A stretch of 33,283 nucleotides of DNA from Clostridiales bacterium (GCA_015056005.1 SVHB01000027.1:1-33283), one strand, 5' to 3'; positions 23,657 to 31,785 are shown, numbered from the stretch's first letter. Translations and numbers: made by a program. Notes: a model not told the origin generated them from the sequence alone.

Positions 23657-23709
23657 CAAAAATGCTCCCGGGCAAAGCGTGTTTTCGCTATTATATTGCC
23701 CGGGAGCAT
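23657..23709 (-). terminator. Terminator hairpin whose 3' arm contains the PRC-gene SD
   Basis: A perfect 14-bp inverted repeat (arms 23696-23709 and 23662-23675; core CTCCCGGGCAA / TTGCCCGGGAG) with a 20-nt loop. In the minus-strand RNA the loop holds TATAAT followed by a small inner stem AGCG-AAAACA-CGCT. TTTTTG follows the 3' arm and then the PRC-barrel ATG. GGAG, the only SD candidate, is part of the 3' arm. Confidence 0.8.
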
Positions 23710-23764
23710 AAATAATTATTTTGGTAATTTTTGAAAGTTTCAGTTTTCGTTTATACTGAAAGTA

Positions 23765-24946
23765 CTAAAACAGCCTGTCTCTCAAAAGCGCGAACAAAGT
23801 CGGCGAAACGCCCAGAGCGTCTATGCGCTTTTTATACTGATCGACCATGTTTTTGACCTTATCTGCGCTCAGCGGCTTCTTTTGGCGCAGCGCTTTTATC
23901 ATAAGGTTTTTGTCGGTCTCGTCCGGGTCGATAAATTCCATTGCCGTGACAGAATAGCTGCAGCATTCCAAAAGCTCGCACCTGAGCGTATCCGTAGCCA
24001 GCTGCGCAAAGCGGTATCTCAAAATGTTCTGCCTGAACATCCCCTCAAGCACATCCGCTTTCATCTGCTTGCTCAATTCATGCTGGCAGCAGGGAGCGGA
24101 CAAAAGCGCCTGAGAATTCCACTTTACCGCATGGGCGATTGCGATATCGGTCGCGATATCGCAGGCATGGAGAGCAACGACCATATCCACCCTGTTCTTT
24201 GGGCGTATGTTTTCGATATTGTCGCAGATAAAGGTCAGCCCTTCAAAGCCGAGCTCCTCTGCCCAGGCGCCGCATTTTTCGATTACATCGCCTTTTAAGT
24301 CAACACCGTATACTCTGGCATCCAGCCCCAGGATATTTTTGAGGTAATGATAAAGCGCAAAAGTAAGGTAGCCTTTGCCGCAGCAAAGATCATATACGCA
24401 GATACTTCCGTCGTGATCTATTCTTGAAACGGTATCTCCGACGATCTCAAGGAACTTGTTTATCTGGCGGAATTTGGCGCGCTTTTTATCGAAAACTCTG
24501 CCGTTTTTGTCCATAACTCCCAGCTTTTCAAGGAATGGGGTGGGCTTTTCTTCGATAATGTAACCGCGCTTTTTGTCGTTGCCGCCGATATTGCTCTCGG
24601 CTTTTTCTAAAGCCTTTTCGATTTTACCGGCGGTGGAAAGCTTGCCCGACTTGGACAGCATAGCCTGAATATCTCCGCCCGATGTGATTATGTTCATCTG
24701 GCGGAAGCCTTCTTCAAAAAACTTATAAACCTGATCCGCGCAGCCCTTTGAAGGGATATTGCGGTGCAGTGCCTTGCCGTCGGCCATATAGGTCGCCACC
24801 TGCAGGTTGAGCCCGCTTTTGAGCATAATCAGCCTTGCATCTGCTCTTAAAACGCTTTTGTCGGTGGGACGGGAAAATACGATCTTTTTTATTGCAAGTC
24901 CGTCTATCTGTTCCTGCAAAACAGCCTTGAGCGCTTCGGGAGTCAT
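23765..24946 (-). CDS. SAM-dependent methyltransferase (Methyltransf_32/GSTCD-like)
   Basis: A 393-residue cytosolic protein. The N-terminal half (about 1-170) has no clear motif. The Rossmann methyltransferase domain begins at VYDLCCGKGYLTFALYHYL (about 184-202, SAM-binding motif I), followed by VYGVDLKGDVIEKC (motif II), MVVALHACDIATDIAI (motif IV) and LLSAPCCQHEL. HACD and PCCQHEL are marks of the GSTCD/Methyltransf_32 family, whose substrate is unknown, possibly RNA. It starts 20 bases after the icd stop in the same transcription unit and ends before the terminator hairpin at 23657. Confidence 0.85.
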   Translation of the reverse strand: MTPEALKAVLQEQIDGLAIKKIVFSRPTDKSVLRADARLIMLKSGLNLQVATYMADGKALHRNIPSKGCADQVYKFFEEGFRQMNIITSGGDIQAMLSKSGKLSTAGKIEKALEKAESNIGGNDKKRGYIIEEKPTPFLEKLGVMDKNGRVFDKKRAKFRQINKFLEIVGDTVSRIDHDGSICVYDLCCGKGYLTFALYHYLKNILGLDARVYGVDLKGDVIEKCGAWAEELGFEGLTFICDNIENIRPKNRVDMVVALHACDIATDIAIAHAVKWNSQALLSAPCCQHELSKQMKADVLEGMFRQNILRYRFAQLATDTLRCELLECCSYSVTAMEFIDPDETDKNLMIKALRQKKPLSADKVKNMVDQYKKRIDALGVSPTLFALLRDRLF

Positions 24947-24966
24947 TTACAGCATCCTTTCAGATC

Positions 24967-26163
24967 TTAAAGCTTTGCGGCAATGAGCTTCATGAACTCA
25001 GCGCAGGGAGTGGCTTTTACCTCGGCGCTGCCCTTATAAAGAAGAGCCAGATCGCCGGGCATGGTACCTTCATTAACGGTATCAAGAGTAGCCTTTTCAA
25101 GCCTTGCGGCAAAATCGCAAAGCTCAGGAATGTTATCGAGCTGACCGCGCTTATTAAGGGCTCCGGTCCATGCAAAGATGGTGGCTATGGGGTTGGTGGT
25201 GGTGACCTCGCCCTTTAAGTGCCTGTAATAATGGCGGGTAACGGTACCGTGCGCCGCTTCAAATTCACAGGTGCCGTCGGGAGCGACCAGAACGGAGGTC
25301 ATCATTGCAAGAGAGCCGAAAGCAGTGGCGAGCATATCGCTCATAACATCGCCGTCATAATTCTTGCATGCCCACACAAAGCCGCCTTCGCTCCTGATAA
25401 CTCTGGCTACGGCGTCGTCGATAAGGGTATAGAAATAGGTGATCCCGGCTTCTTCAAACTTTGCCTTATACTCGTTTTCGTAAATCTCTGCAAAAATATC
25501 CTTGAACCTGTGGTCATACTGCTTGGAAATGGTATCCTTTGCGGAGAACCAGAGATCCTGCTTTGAATCCAGAGCAAAATTGAAGCAGGAACGCGCAAAG
25601 CTTTCAATTGACTCATCGGTATTGTGCATACCCTGAAGGATGCCGGGAGCTTTGAACTCATGGATGGTCTCTCTGCGCTCGTTTCCGTCCTTATCGGTGA
25701 ACACGAGCTCGGCCTTGCCCGCGGGAACCTGCATCTCAACCGCTTTATAAATATCGCCGTATGCATGTCTTGCGATGGTGATGGGCTTTTTCCAGGTGGG
25801 GATATAGGGATTTATGCCGTCCACGATTATGGGAGCGCGGAAAACGGTACCGTCAAGGATGGCCCTGATAGTAGCGTTGGGGCTCTTCCACATTTTGGAA
25901 AGATTATATTCCTCTACGCGCTGAGCGTTTGGGGTGATGGTTGCACATTTTACCGCAACGCCGTATTTCTTGGTAGCGTTTGCGCTGTCTACAGTGACCT
26001 GATCGGAAGTTTTTTCTCTGTTGGGCAGACCGAGGTCATAATACTCGCTCTTGAGCTCAACAAAGGGCTCGATAAGATATTCTTTTATCATGGCCCAAAG
26101 GATTCGGGTCATTTCGTCGCCATCCATTTCGACCAAGGGTGTCTTCATCTGTATCTTCTGCAT
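24967..26163 (-). CDS. icd: NADP-dependent isocitrate dehydrogenase (dimeric, type II)
   Basis: A 398-residue enzyme converting isocitrate and NADP+ to 2-oxoglutarate, CO2 and NADPH. It is the homodimeric, eukaryote-like type: KTPLVEMDGDEMTRILW (7-23), the substrate loop KSPNATIRAILDGTVFRAPI, the metal-binding DDAVARVIRSEGGFVWACKNYDGDVMSD, and HGTVTRHYYRH for NADP binding. Full length. Citrate synthase and aconitase are not in the window. It provides 2-oxoglutarate for glutamate synthesis. It has a near-consensus promoter and GGAGG SD and leads a unit with the methyltransferase gene. Confidence 0.95.
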   Translation of the reverse strand: MQKIQMKTPLVEMDGDEMTRILWAMIKEYLIEPFVELKSEYYDLGLPNREKTSDQVTVDSANATKKYGVAVKCATITPNAQRVEEYNLSKMWKSPNATIRAILDGTVFRAPIIVDGINPYIPTWKKPITIARHAYGDIYKAVEMQVPAGKAELVFTDKDGNERRETIHEFKAPGILQGMHNTDESIESFARSCFNFALDSKQDLWFSAKDTISKQYDHRFKDIFAEIYENEYKAKFEEAGITYFYTLIDDAVARVIRSEGGFVWACKNYDGDVMSDMLATAFGSLAMMTSVLVAPDGTCEFEAAHGTVTRHYYRHLKGEVTTTNPIATIFAWTGALNKRGQLDNIPELCDFAARLEKATLDTVNEGTMPGDLALLYKGSAEVKATPCAEFMKLIAAKL

Positions 26164-26196
26164 GTCGTTTCCTCCGATGCCTGTTTTTCACCAACG

Positions 26197-26225
26197 ATTA
26201 TACAACACTATGAATAATTTTGCAA
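26197..26225 (-). promoter_or_regulatory. icd promoter
   Basis: Minus strand: -35 TTGCAA (26220-26225), spacer 17, perfect -10 TATAAT (26197-26202), about 34 bases upstream of the ATG. Confidence 0.8.
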
Positions 26226-26246
26226 TTTTATTTTATAAATCCTGCA

Positions 26247-27317
26247 TTATTTTGCCCAAATGGGTCTTGGAACATCGATAAACTGACCTTCTGCGCATGC
26301 GCGTTCCATCATAACGGAAAGATACTGATCCTGCAAAGACTGTTCAAGAGGATAGAAGCTCTCCCCGCCCCTTGCAAAATCGCGCATTTTTACCATCATG
26401 GTGGCAACTGCGATCTCGTCGTCAATGAAGGGCATGTTCCTGAACTCGTTCTCATACCAGTATTTGCCCTCTGCGGCGATGGCCCTTAGACCTATGCCTT
26501 CCATTGATTCCTCAAAGCCGATCTGGATCCTAGTAAGCTCGGTTTCGATGGGGGTCAGATAATCCTTCAGATACCTTATCGACTTATCCATTATCTCGCC
26601 CTTTGTGCCCATTACCTGAGTGCGCTGATGCCTTGCCCAGCTTCTGAGCTGATTTTTTGCGTTATCGAAAACGCCCAGCTTATCGCCGTAATCGAACCAG
26701 CCGATGGTCTGCAGATCATCAACGAGCTTATCCTCCTTGGGATCGCCCTGACGATCGGGGCTCATGTTGATCTTGCTCTTGAAAGTCTTTGCGCCGATCC
26801 TGACAGGTTCAAAGTTTACATCTATCAGCTTTCTCATAACGGAAATACCGTGATAGCACTGAGAGATGGAGACCTGAGCTTCAAAAATATCGCCTATGAG
26901 ACCGGAATGAGCAAAATTGCGCCTTGCCTGCTGCATGGGCTGAAGATGATATTGCTCTGCATACTGAATGAGCGAATTTTCGCCCGCAGCCTTATAGTAT
27001 TCCTCAAGGTCTTCGAGCTTATTGGAATAGGCGGTCTCGCAAAGAGCCGGTATACCGCGCCTGTTGAGCTCAACCGCGATCTGCGGCACAGCCTTGTTGC
27101 TGGCTGCAACGACCACGAATTCGGGCTTTTGTGCTTCGATCATATCGATATAATCGGCATAAACGGGAACTCCGTATTTTTCCTGCATCTCTTTTGCGGT
27201 CTCGGGGGTCCTTACAGCAACGCCCGCCAGCTCAAAATATTCCGGCAGCGCCTTTGCAAGCTTCATAAACCACTGCCCGCGCCAACCCGCGCCTACAACG
27301 CACATTCTTGATCTCAT
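26247..27317 (-). CDS. Gfo/Idh/MocA-family oxidoreductase lacking the EKP lysine
   Basis: A 356-residue NAD(P)-dependent sugar-type dehydrogenase by fold. The Rossmann motif VVGAGWRGQW (7-16) and family length are intact. At the site of the conserved CEKP motif the sequence is CETA (93-96), so the usual catalytic Lys is Thr95. This points to changed chemistry or a non-catalytic role. The start at 27317 was chosen over a longer frame to 27383 because GGAGGTATCGCG precedes it and the Rossmann strand begins at once. It is divergent from the xylanase gene, with a consensus promoter and a 15-bp palindrome. Confidence 0.85.
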   Translation of the reverse strand: MRSRMCVVGAGWRGQWFMKLAKALPEYFELAGVAVRTPETAKEMQEKYGVPVYADYIDMIEAQKPEFVVVAASNKAVPQIAVELNRRGIPALCETAYSNKLEDLEEYYKAAGENSLIQYAEQYHLQPMQQARRNFAHSGLIGDIFEAQVSISQCYHGISVMRKLIDVNFEPVRIGAKTFKSKINMSPDRQGDPKEDKLVDDLQTIGWFDYGDKLGVFDNAKNQLRSWARHQRTQVMGTKGEIMDKSIRYLKDYLTPIETELTRIQIGFEESMEGIGLRAIAAEGKYWYENEFRNMPFIDDEIAVATMMVKMRDFARGGESFYPLEQSLQDQYLSVMMERACAEGQFIDVPRPIWAK

Positions 27318-27329
27318 CGCGATACCTCC

Positions 27330-27344
27330 ATGAAATTGTTTCAT
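27330..27344. promoter_or_regulatory. 15-bp palindrome, probable operator
   Basis: ATGAAA-TTG-TTTCAT lies between the predicted transcription start and the SD of the oxidoreductase gene at 26247. Size and symmetry fit a LacI- or GntR-type site; it does not match the core of a catabolite-responsive (cre) element. Confidence 0.5.
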
Positions 27345-27354
27345 TATGGAACTA

Positions 27355-27383
27355 ATTTTAGCACAGCGGTATACCTTTGTCAA
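27355..27383 (-). promoter_or_regulatory. Promoter of the Gfo/Idh gene at 26247
   Basis: Minus strand: consensus -35 TTGACA (27378-27383), spacer 17, -10 TAAAAT (27355-27360). Confidence 0.8.
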
Positions 27384-27515
27384 AAACTCCGTTTTTTGTA
27401 CGCATAGTTAGTGTTCCCGATCACATAAACCTGCTTCTAAGAAACATCGAGAGTATAATAGTTCAATTCGTCTTTTTTGTATTACTCTCCCTTATTGCTC
27501 AAAACCTGCAATATG

Positions 27516-27544
27516 TTGAACGCAAGCCTTTTGTGCGTTATAAT
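27516..27544 (+). promoter_or_regulatory. Xylanase promoter
   Basis: -35 TTGAAC (27516-27521), spacer 17, perfect -10 TATAAT (27539-27544). The spacer holds an imperfect dyad ACGCA/TGCGT. A second TATAAT (27454-27459) upstream has only a poor -35. Confidence 0.75.
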
Positions 27545-27590
27545 TAATCCACCAAAACAAATGAAAATCCAACCGAAAGGAGCCTTTTAT

Positions 27591-28586
27591 ATGACTCTAA
27601 AGCAAAGCTACAGCGGAATTTTTCAGATAGGAGCCACCATTTCCGACAGGATGATGAAAAACGAGGCGCTCAAAGAGCTCATCAAAAGTGAGTTTGACGT
27701 CATCACCAACGAAAATAACTTAAAGCCGATAAACGTGCTTGATTTTGAAAAAAGCGTATCCGATCTTACAAAATATAACGAAAGCCCTGCGGTGAAGTTT
27801 GAACATCTGAGGCCGGAGCTGGATTTTATCCGCGACAGCAAGCTGGATATGCGCGGGCACACCCTTTGCTGGCATAACCAGACCCCCGACTGGCTGTTCT
27901 ACGAAAACTATGATATAAAGGGCAAGCTCGCCGACAGGGAGCTGATGCTCAAAAGGCTTGAAAACTATATCGCTTCCGTTATCGGTTGGATGAACGAGAA
28001 CTATCCCGGTCAGGTCACCTCGTGGGATGTTGTGAACGAATCGATAACAGACGAAGGCGGCGTGCGCGACAGGCTCTGGTACAAGACGGTCGGCGCGGAT
28101 TACATCCTAAAAGCCTTCACCTTTGCAAAGAAATACGCACCCGAGGGCGTAAAGCTTTTCTATAACGATTACAACTGCTGGCTGCCTGACAAAAAGAGGG
28201 GAATAATCAACCTTGTAAAACAGCTCAAGGAAGCGGGCGTTGTGGACGGGCTGGGTCTTCAGGGTCATATAAACACAAGCATGAATATCGAGCTTTATAA
28301 ACAGACTGTAAGGGATTATTTCAGCGCTCTCGGGCTTGAAATACGCATAACCGAGCTTGATATCGACATGCCCGGCAACTGCGATTTTGAGTATCAGGGA
28401 AAGTACTTCAGGGATTATATGAAAGCCCTTATCGATCTCAAAAACGAAGGCGTGAACATTGTCGGCGTGACCCTCTGGGGAGTTACGGACGATCTTTCCT
28501 GGAAGAGTGGTAAAAATCCCCTGCCCTTCAGCGCAGATCTTTCCAAAAAGCCCGCATACTTCGGCATGATCGAAGCGGCAAAATAG
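27591..28586 (+). CDS. Intracellular GH10 endo-1,4-beta-xylanase
   Basis: A 331-residue single-domain GH10 enzyme that cleaves xylan or xylo-oligosaccharides with retention. Motifs: DVITNENNLKP (36-46), MRGHTLCWHNQTPDW (87-101), acid/base E150 in SWDVVNES, and nucleophile E255 in ITELDID. It has no signal peptide and no carbohydrate-binding module, so it works in the cytosol on imported xylo-oligomers, like known intracellular GH10 enzymes. ATG at 27591 follows AAAGGAG; an upstream open frame to 27477 crosses the promoter and is rejected. It ends in a terminator. Confidence 0.93.
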   Translation: MTLKQSYSGIFQIGATISDRMMKNEALKELIKSEFDVITNENNLKPINVLDFEKSVSDLTKYNESPAVKFEHLRPELDFIRDSKLDMRGHTLCWHNQTPDWLFYENYDIKGKLADRELMLKRLENYIASVIGWMNENYPGQVTSWDVVNESITDEGGVRDRLWYKTVGADYILKAFTFAKKYAPEGVKLFYNDYNCWLPDKKRGIINLVKQLKEAGVVDGLGLQGHINTSMNIELYKQTVRDYFSALGLEIRITELDIDMPGNCDFEYQGKYFRDYMKALIDLKNEGVNIVGVTLWGVTDDLSWKSGKNPLPFSADLSKKPAYFGMIEAAK

Positions 28587-28597
28587 AGCAAACAAAT

Positions 28598-28621
28598 AGG
28601 ACAGGAAAAAACTCCTGTCCT
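28598..28621. terminator. Terminator between xylanase and M24 peptidase genes
   Basis: 9-bp stem AGGACAGGA / TCCTGTCCT (28598-28606, 28613-28621) followed by TTATTT on the plus strand; it also lies just past the stop of the convergent peptidase gene. Confidence 0.82.
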
Positions 28622-28625
28622 TTAT

Positions 28626-29876
28626 TTATCCTATGGCGATGATCTTTTCCCTGTCGTCATCCATGAAACAGGTCTTGCCGTCCTTGAAGGCTATGGTCTC
28701 TTCTATCATGAAGCAGACTTCCTGACCGTCCCATTCCGGGACTGCGGATGTGGTGTTGAGCTCAAGCGCGTAGCAGGTGCTGTCGTACAATATCCTGTCG
28801 CCGCGCACCGGGATGGCTTCCTGTCTGTCATAAAGACCGATGGTGGGACCCGCGCCGTGACCGTAGAAACCGATGGGATGAGTATAGAGCATGGCTTTGA
28901 TATTTTCCTTTTTCGCCTGTTCCATTGAGGCAATAAATATCTCGTTGCCGCTCCTGCCCTCGATATAGTTTTCCCTGACTATATCCTGAAAGCGGTTGCC
29001 GACCTTCATACCTTCGAGAATACCTTTTGGTATCTCTTTTTCTCCGTCCTTCAGAACATATGCAAGGCGCTGGGAATCGGTGTTGAGCCCCATATACGTA
29101 ATGCCCATATCGGTGTGGAGAAGATCACCCTTTTCGATCACCTCGCCCGTCATGCGCTTGTTACCGCTTCCCTGCCTTTGCAGGTCGACATCGGGCGAGA
29201 ACCATGCTTCAAGCCCCATATCGCTTATCCTCTGCATGATATAATACTCAACATCGGTGGTCGTGGTAACGCCGGGAGTGATCACGTCCAAAGAATACGC
29301 TTCTTTAAGCACATCCATTGCGACTTTATAAATCTGCGGATAAAGCTCAAGCTCCTTTTGTACCCTTGTTTCAAGCCATCTGACCGCGATCCTGTCATCG
29401 GGTACCATTTTGTCTCCGATCACTTCAAAAAGCTGATCATAGAGCATTTTGCTCAGCCCATCGGCCTGCGCACAGCTTTCGGAGATGTTCACGGCAACGC
29501 TCTCTGGTTGTTTTTCGCTCACTATCCTTTTTATCGCAGCGAACTGATCAACATCCTCTTTAAGATACGCGGGGGTATAGAAAGGGGCAAAAGCGGGGTT
29601 GGGTCTGGTTACGGACAGTGCCTCGTACTTGCCGTCCTTATCGATGGAAAAGATAAAGCAGCTCATCCTTGATGCGCTCTTTACAAGTGCGGGGGTAATC
29701 GTTTTGAAAACAGGATCCTCGTTGTATTCCCTTGAAGCTATCAGCCACATATCTATGCCGCATTCCTTCATCAGCTTTGGCATAAGGTTGTCTATCCTGT
29801 CCTTGAGGATCTCATCCATGATTCGGTATTGTTCCCTTATGGGATAAATATCCCTGTTCTTTTCAAGCAGTTTCAT
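28626..29876 (-). CDS. M24-family metallopeptidase (Xaa-Pro aminopeptidase-like)
   Basis: A 416-residue pita-bread-fold peptidase. The N-terminal creatinase-like domain (about 1-175) is followed by the catalytic domain with metal ligands D256 and D267 (LLHTDMGITYMGLNTDSQR), H340 in HPIGFYGHGAGPTIG, E372 in YALELNT, and E392/E393 in CFMIEETIAF. Such enzymes remove residues before proline. Cytosolic, monocistronic, with its own promoter. In many genomes relatives of this length are annotated only as M24 peptidases, so exact specificity is open. Confidence 0.9.
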   Translation of the reverse strand: MKLLEKNRDIYPIREQYRIMDEILKDRIDNLMPKLMKECGIDMWLIASREYNEDPVFKTITPALVKSASRMSCFIFSIDKDGKYEALSVTRPNPAFAPFYTPAYLKEDVDQFAAIKRIVSEKQPESVAVNISESCAQADGLSKMLYDQLFEVIGDKMVPDDRIAVRWLETRVQKELELYPQIYKVAMDVLKEAYSLDVITPGVTTTTDVEYYIMQRISDMGLEAWFSPDVDLQRQGSGNKRMTGEVIEKGDLLHTDMGITYMGLNTDSQRLAYVLKDGEKEIPKGILEGMKVGNRFQDIVRENYIEGRSGNEIFIASMEQAKKENIKAMLYTHPIGFYGHGAGPTIGLYDRQEAIPVRGDRILYDSTCYALELNTTSAVPEWDGQEVCFMIEETIAFKDGKTCFMDDDREKIIAIG

Positions 29877-29905
29877 ATTTATTCTCCGTTTTCTTTGATG
29901 AATAC

Positions 29906-29934
29906 ATATTATGCCATAGACATATGAAAGTCAA
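29906..29934 (-). promoter_or_regulatory. M24 peptidase promoter
   Basis: Minus strand: -35 TTGACT (29929-29934), spacer 17, -10 TAATAT (29906-29911). It is back-to-back with the acetyltransferase promoter, with only 5 bp between the two -35 boxes. Confidence 0.7.
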
Positions 29935-29939
29935 GGAAT

Positions 29940-29968
29940 TTGATATAAAGCAATATCTTTGCTATAAT
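29940..29968 (+). promoter_or_regulatory. Promoter of the acetyltransferase at 29994
   Basis: -35 TTGATA (29940-29945), spacer 17, perfect -10 TATAAT (29963-29968), close to the ATG with AGGGAGG as SD. Confidence 0.8.
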
Positions 29969-29993
29969 AAACAAAACATAGGGAGGTTTTGAT

Positions 29994-30536
29994 ATGCGGC
30001 ATTTGGGAACACAGAAGATCACCACAAAAAGAATGGTGCTCAGGCGCTTTGACATGAGCGATGCGCGCGATATGTTTAATAACTGGTGCTCGGATGCGCA
30101 GGCTCCCCGATTTTTCACATGGAGACCTCATTCATGCATAAGCGAAACCCAAGCGATACTGCGCGATTGGATAGAAAAATACGAAGACGAAAAATACTAT
30201 CACTGGGTCATAACCAACAAAGCCAACGACGAGGCCATCGGTTACATTTACCTTGATAATATCGACGAATTCGATAAAAGCGCCGATGTGCACTACCTTA
30301 TCTGCCCAAAATACCGGAACATGGGCGCGGCGACCGAGGCGCTCAAAGCGGTGATCGAATTTGCATTCTATGAAGCGGATTTTTCGCTTATAGGCTCTTA
30401 TCACCATGAATCTAACCCCGCCAGCGGCAGAGTGATGCAAAAAAGCGGGATGCTGTATGTCAAAAAGGAATACCGCTCATCGAGCGAAAGCGCGCTTTCC
30501 GGCAATTACATATATTACGAAATAAAAAAACGGTGA
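29994..30536 (+). CDS. GNAT acetyltransferase (RimJ/RimL type)
   Basis: A 180-residue acetyl-CoA-dependent N-acetyltransferase. ITTKRMVLRRFDMSDA (9-24) is the first RimJ/RimL strand. HYLICPKYRNMGAATEALKAVIEFAF (about 98-123) is the acetyl-CoA loop, with R-N-M-G-A in place of the commoner RxxGxG/A. SNPASGRVMQKSGM is the C-terminal motif. Monocistronic with strong promoter and SD. It is not a recent copy of the acetyltransferase at 12934; similarity is at family level. Substrate unknown. Confidence 0.88.
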   Translation: MRHLGTQKITTKRMVLRRFDMSDARDMFNNWCSDAQAPRFFTWRPHSCISETQAILRDWIEKYEDEKYYHWVITNKANDEAIGYIYLDNIDEFDKSADVHYLICPKYRNMGAATEALKAVIEFAFYEADFSLIGSYHHESNPASGRVMQKSGMLYVKKEYRSSSESALSGNYIYYEIKKR

Positions 30537-30555
30537 GGATATCCTCACCGTTTTT
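30526..30555. terminator. Perfect palindromic bidirectional terminator
   Basis: A 30-bp uninterrupted palindrome (15-bp half AAAAACGGTGAGGAT) with A and T runs at its ends. It contains the stop codon of the acetyltransferase gene and serves the convergent oxidoreductase gene too. Confidence 0.9.
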
Positions 30556-30568
30556 ATTTTGCATCGAT

Positions 30569-31657
30569 TTATTCGGGCTTGAAGTACTTCTGCTCGAGGG
30601 GATTCTGCTTCTCGATCTCGCGGAAGATAGCGATCTGAGCCTTGATGTGCTCGGGCTTGATGAACAGCTCGCCGCCGTTGACCATGTGGTTGTAAAGATC
30701 GTGATAGTACTTGCTGGAAATGCCGGAGAATTCGTTCATGACGTCGCCGCCGAACTCCAGAACTTCCTCATGCCATACGATGTTGTTGGAGGGGTATGCG
30801 GGATCGCCGTTGGGATGATGCAGGGACTTGTGATCCAGAACGGGCTTGGGGCATTCCTCGTCAAGATAATACTTGTAGGTGATCTTCTTGTTGTAAACGT
30901 GCATGGTGCCGTGGTCGCCGAAAACTTCGAACAGTCTGCCTGCTGCATAAGCATCGCCAGCGGAGAACTCAACCTCGAACCTCTTGCCGTTGGAGTATTC
31001 CATAACTGCGAACATATAGTCCTCAGCATCGCCGACAGCGTTCCAGATCTCCAGCTTGGAGTAGATCTTGGGCAGCTCGTCGGAGCCTGCAAGATCCATG
31101 ACCTGCTCGATGGTATGAGCTGCGTTGTTCCTCATGGAACCGCCTTCTCTGTAAAGCAGGGTCTGCCAGTCATAGCGGCGGGAGAAGGAATTCTGCTTTG
31201 CGCGGATGAGCCTGATTTTGCCCAGAATGCCGGAGTTGATAACTTCGACCATCTTGTTGTAGTATTCGTTATAGCGATACTGATGGAAGATGGTGAACAC
31301 AACGTTGTTCTTCTTTGCGGTATCGATCAGATCCTGAACCTGCTCGGGGGTCTTTGCAAGGGGCTTTTCGCAAAGAACGTTGAAGCCGTGCTCCATCAGA
31401 TCCTTGGAAACGGGATAATGCTCGTTGGAATAAGAAGCATTAACTACCAGATCGATGTCGTTCCTGTTAAACAGTTCCCTGTAATCGGAATAGGTGTCGC
31501 AGCCAAAGTCGGCCTTTGCAGCTTCCTGACGTGCGGGATCATATTCGACCACTGCTACAACATTGAAAATGTCGTTAGCCTTGGACTTCATAAACCTTGC
31601 ATGGATGGAATAACCGCTTCGTCCGTAGCCGATAATGGCAGCATTAAGCTTTTTCAT
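30569..31657 (-). CDS. Gfo/Idh/MocA-family oxidoreductase
   Basis: A 362-residue NAD(P)-dependent dehydrogenase. IIGYGRSGYSIHA (8-20) is the dinucleotide loop, CEKPLA (96-101) contains the conserved E97-K98-P99, and GGSMRNNAAHTIEQVMDL holds the usual active-site His region. Likely substrates are sugars, inositols or sugar derivatives. Unlike the paralogue at 26247 it keeps the catalytic Lys. Monocistronic, AAAGGAGTG SD, promoter with a symmetric operator-like site over the -10 box. Confidence 0.92.
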   Translation of the reverse strand: MKKLNAAIIGYGRSGYSIHARFMKSKANDIFNVVAVVEYDPARQEAAKADFGCDTYSDYRELFNRNDIDLVVNASYSNEHYPVSKDLMEHGFNVLCEKPLAKTPEQVQDLIDTAKKNNVVFTIFHQYRYNEYYNKMVEVINSGILGKIRLIRAKQNSFSRRYDWQTLLYREGGSMRNNAAHTIEQVMDLAGSDELPKIYSKLEIWNAVGDAEDYMFAVMEYSNGKRFEVEFSAGDAYAAGRLFEVFGDHGTMHVYNKKITYKYYLDEECPKPVLDHKSLHHPNGDPAYPSNNIVWHEEVLEFGGDVMNEFSGISSKYYHDLYNHMVNGGELFIKPEHIKAQIAIFREIEKQNPLEQKYFKPE

Positions 31658-31697
31658 AGTGGGTTCACTCCTTTAGTTTATATTGTTTTATTATTTA

Positions 31698-31733
31698 TGA
31701 TAACAAATTATCACATTATTGTTTCTCCGTCAA
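31698..31733 (-). promoter_or_regulatory. Promoter and overlapping dyad of the Gfo/Idh gene at 30569
   Basis: Minus strand: -35 TTGACG (31728-31733), spacer 17, -10 TAATTT (31705-31710). The dyad TGATAA-CAAA-TTATCA (31698-31713) covers the -10 box, so a repressor bound there would block initiation. Confidence 0.65.
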
Positions 31734-31785
31734 CATTTATCGTTACACTTTTAAATGACCGCAAGATTTGATATGTTTTCAGCAT

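Noticed and set aside
27330-27344. Catabolite-responsive element (cre) reading of ATGAAATTGTTTCAT
   Set aside because: The core lacks the CG and the conserved C near the 3' end of the cre consensus; kept only as an unspecified palindrome.
27477-27590. N-terminal extension of the xylanase to an ATG at 27477
   Set aside because: The extension covers the -35 and -10 boxes; the ATG at 27591 has an SD and gives the normal GH10 start.
30533-31771. 412-codon plus-strand frame opposite the Gfo/Idh gene at 30569
   Set aside because: Antisense of a well-supported gene; it begins in a terminator and crosses the real gene's promoter.
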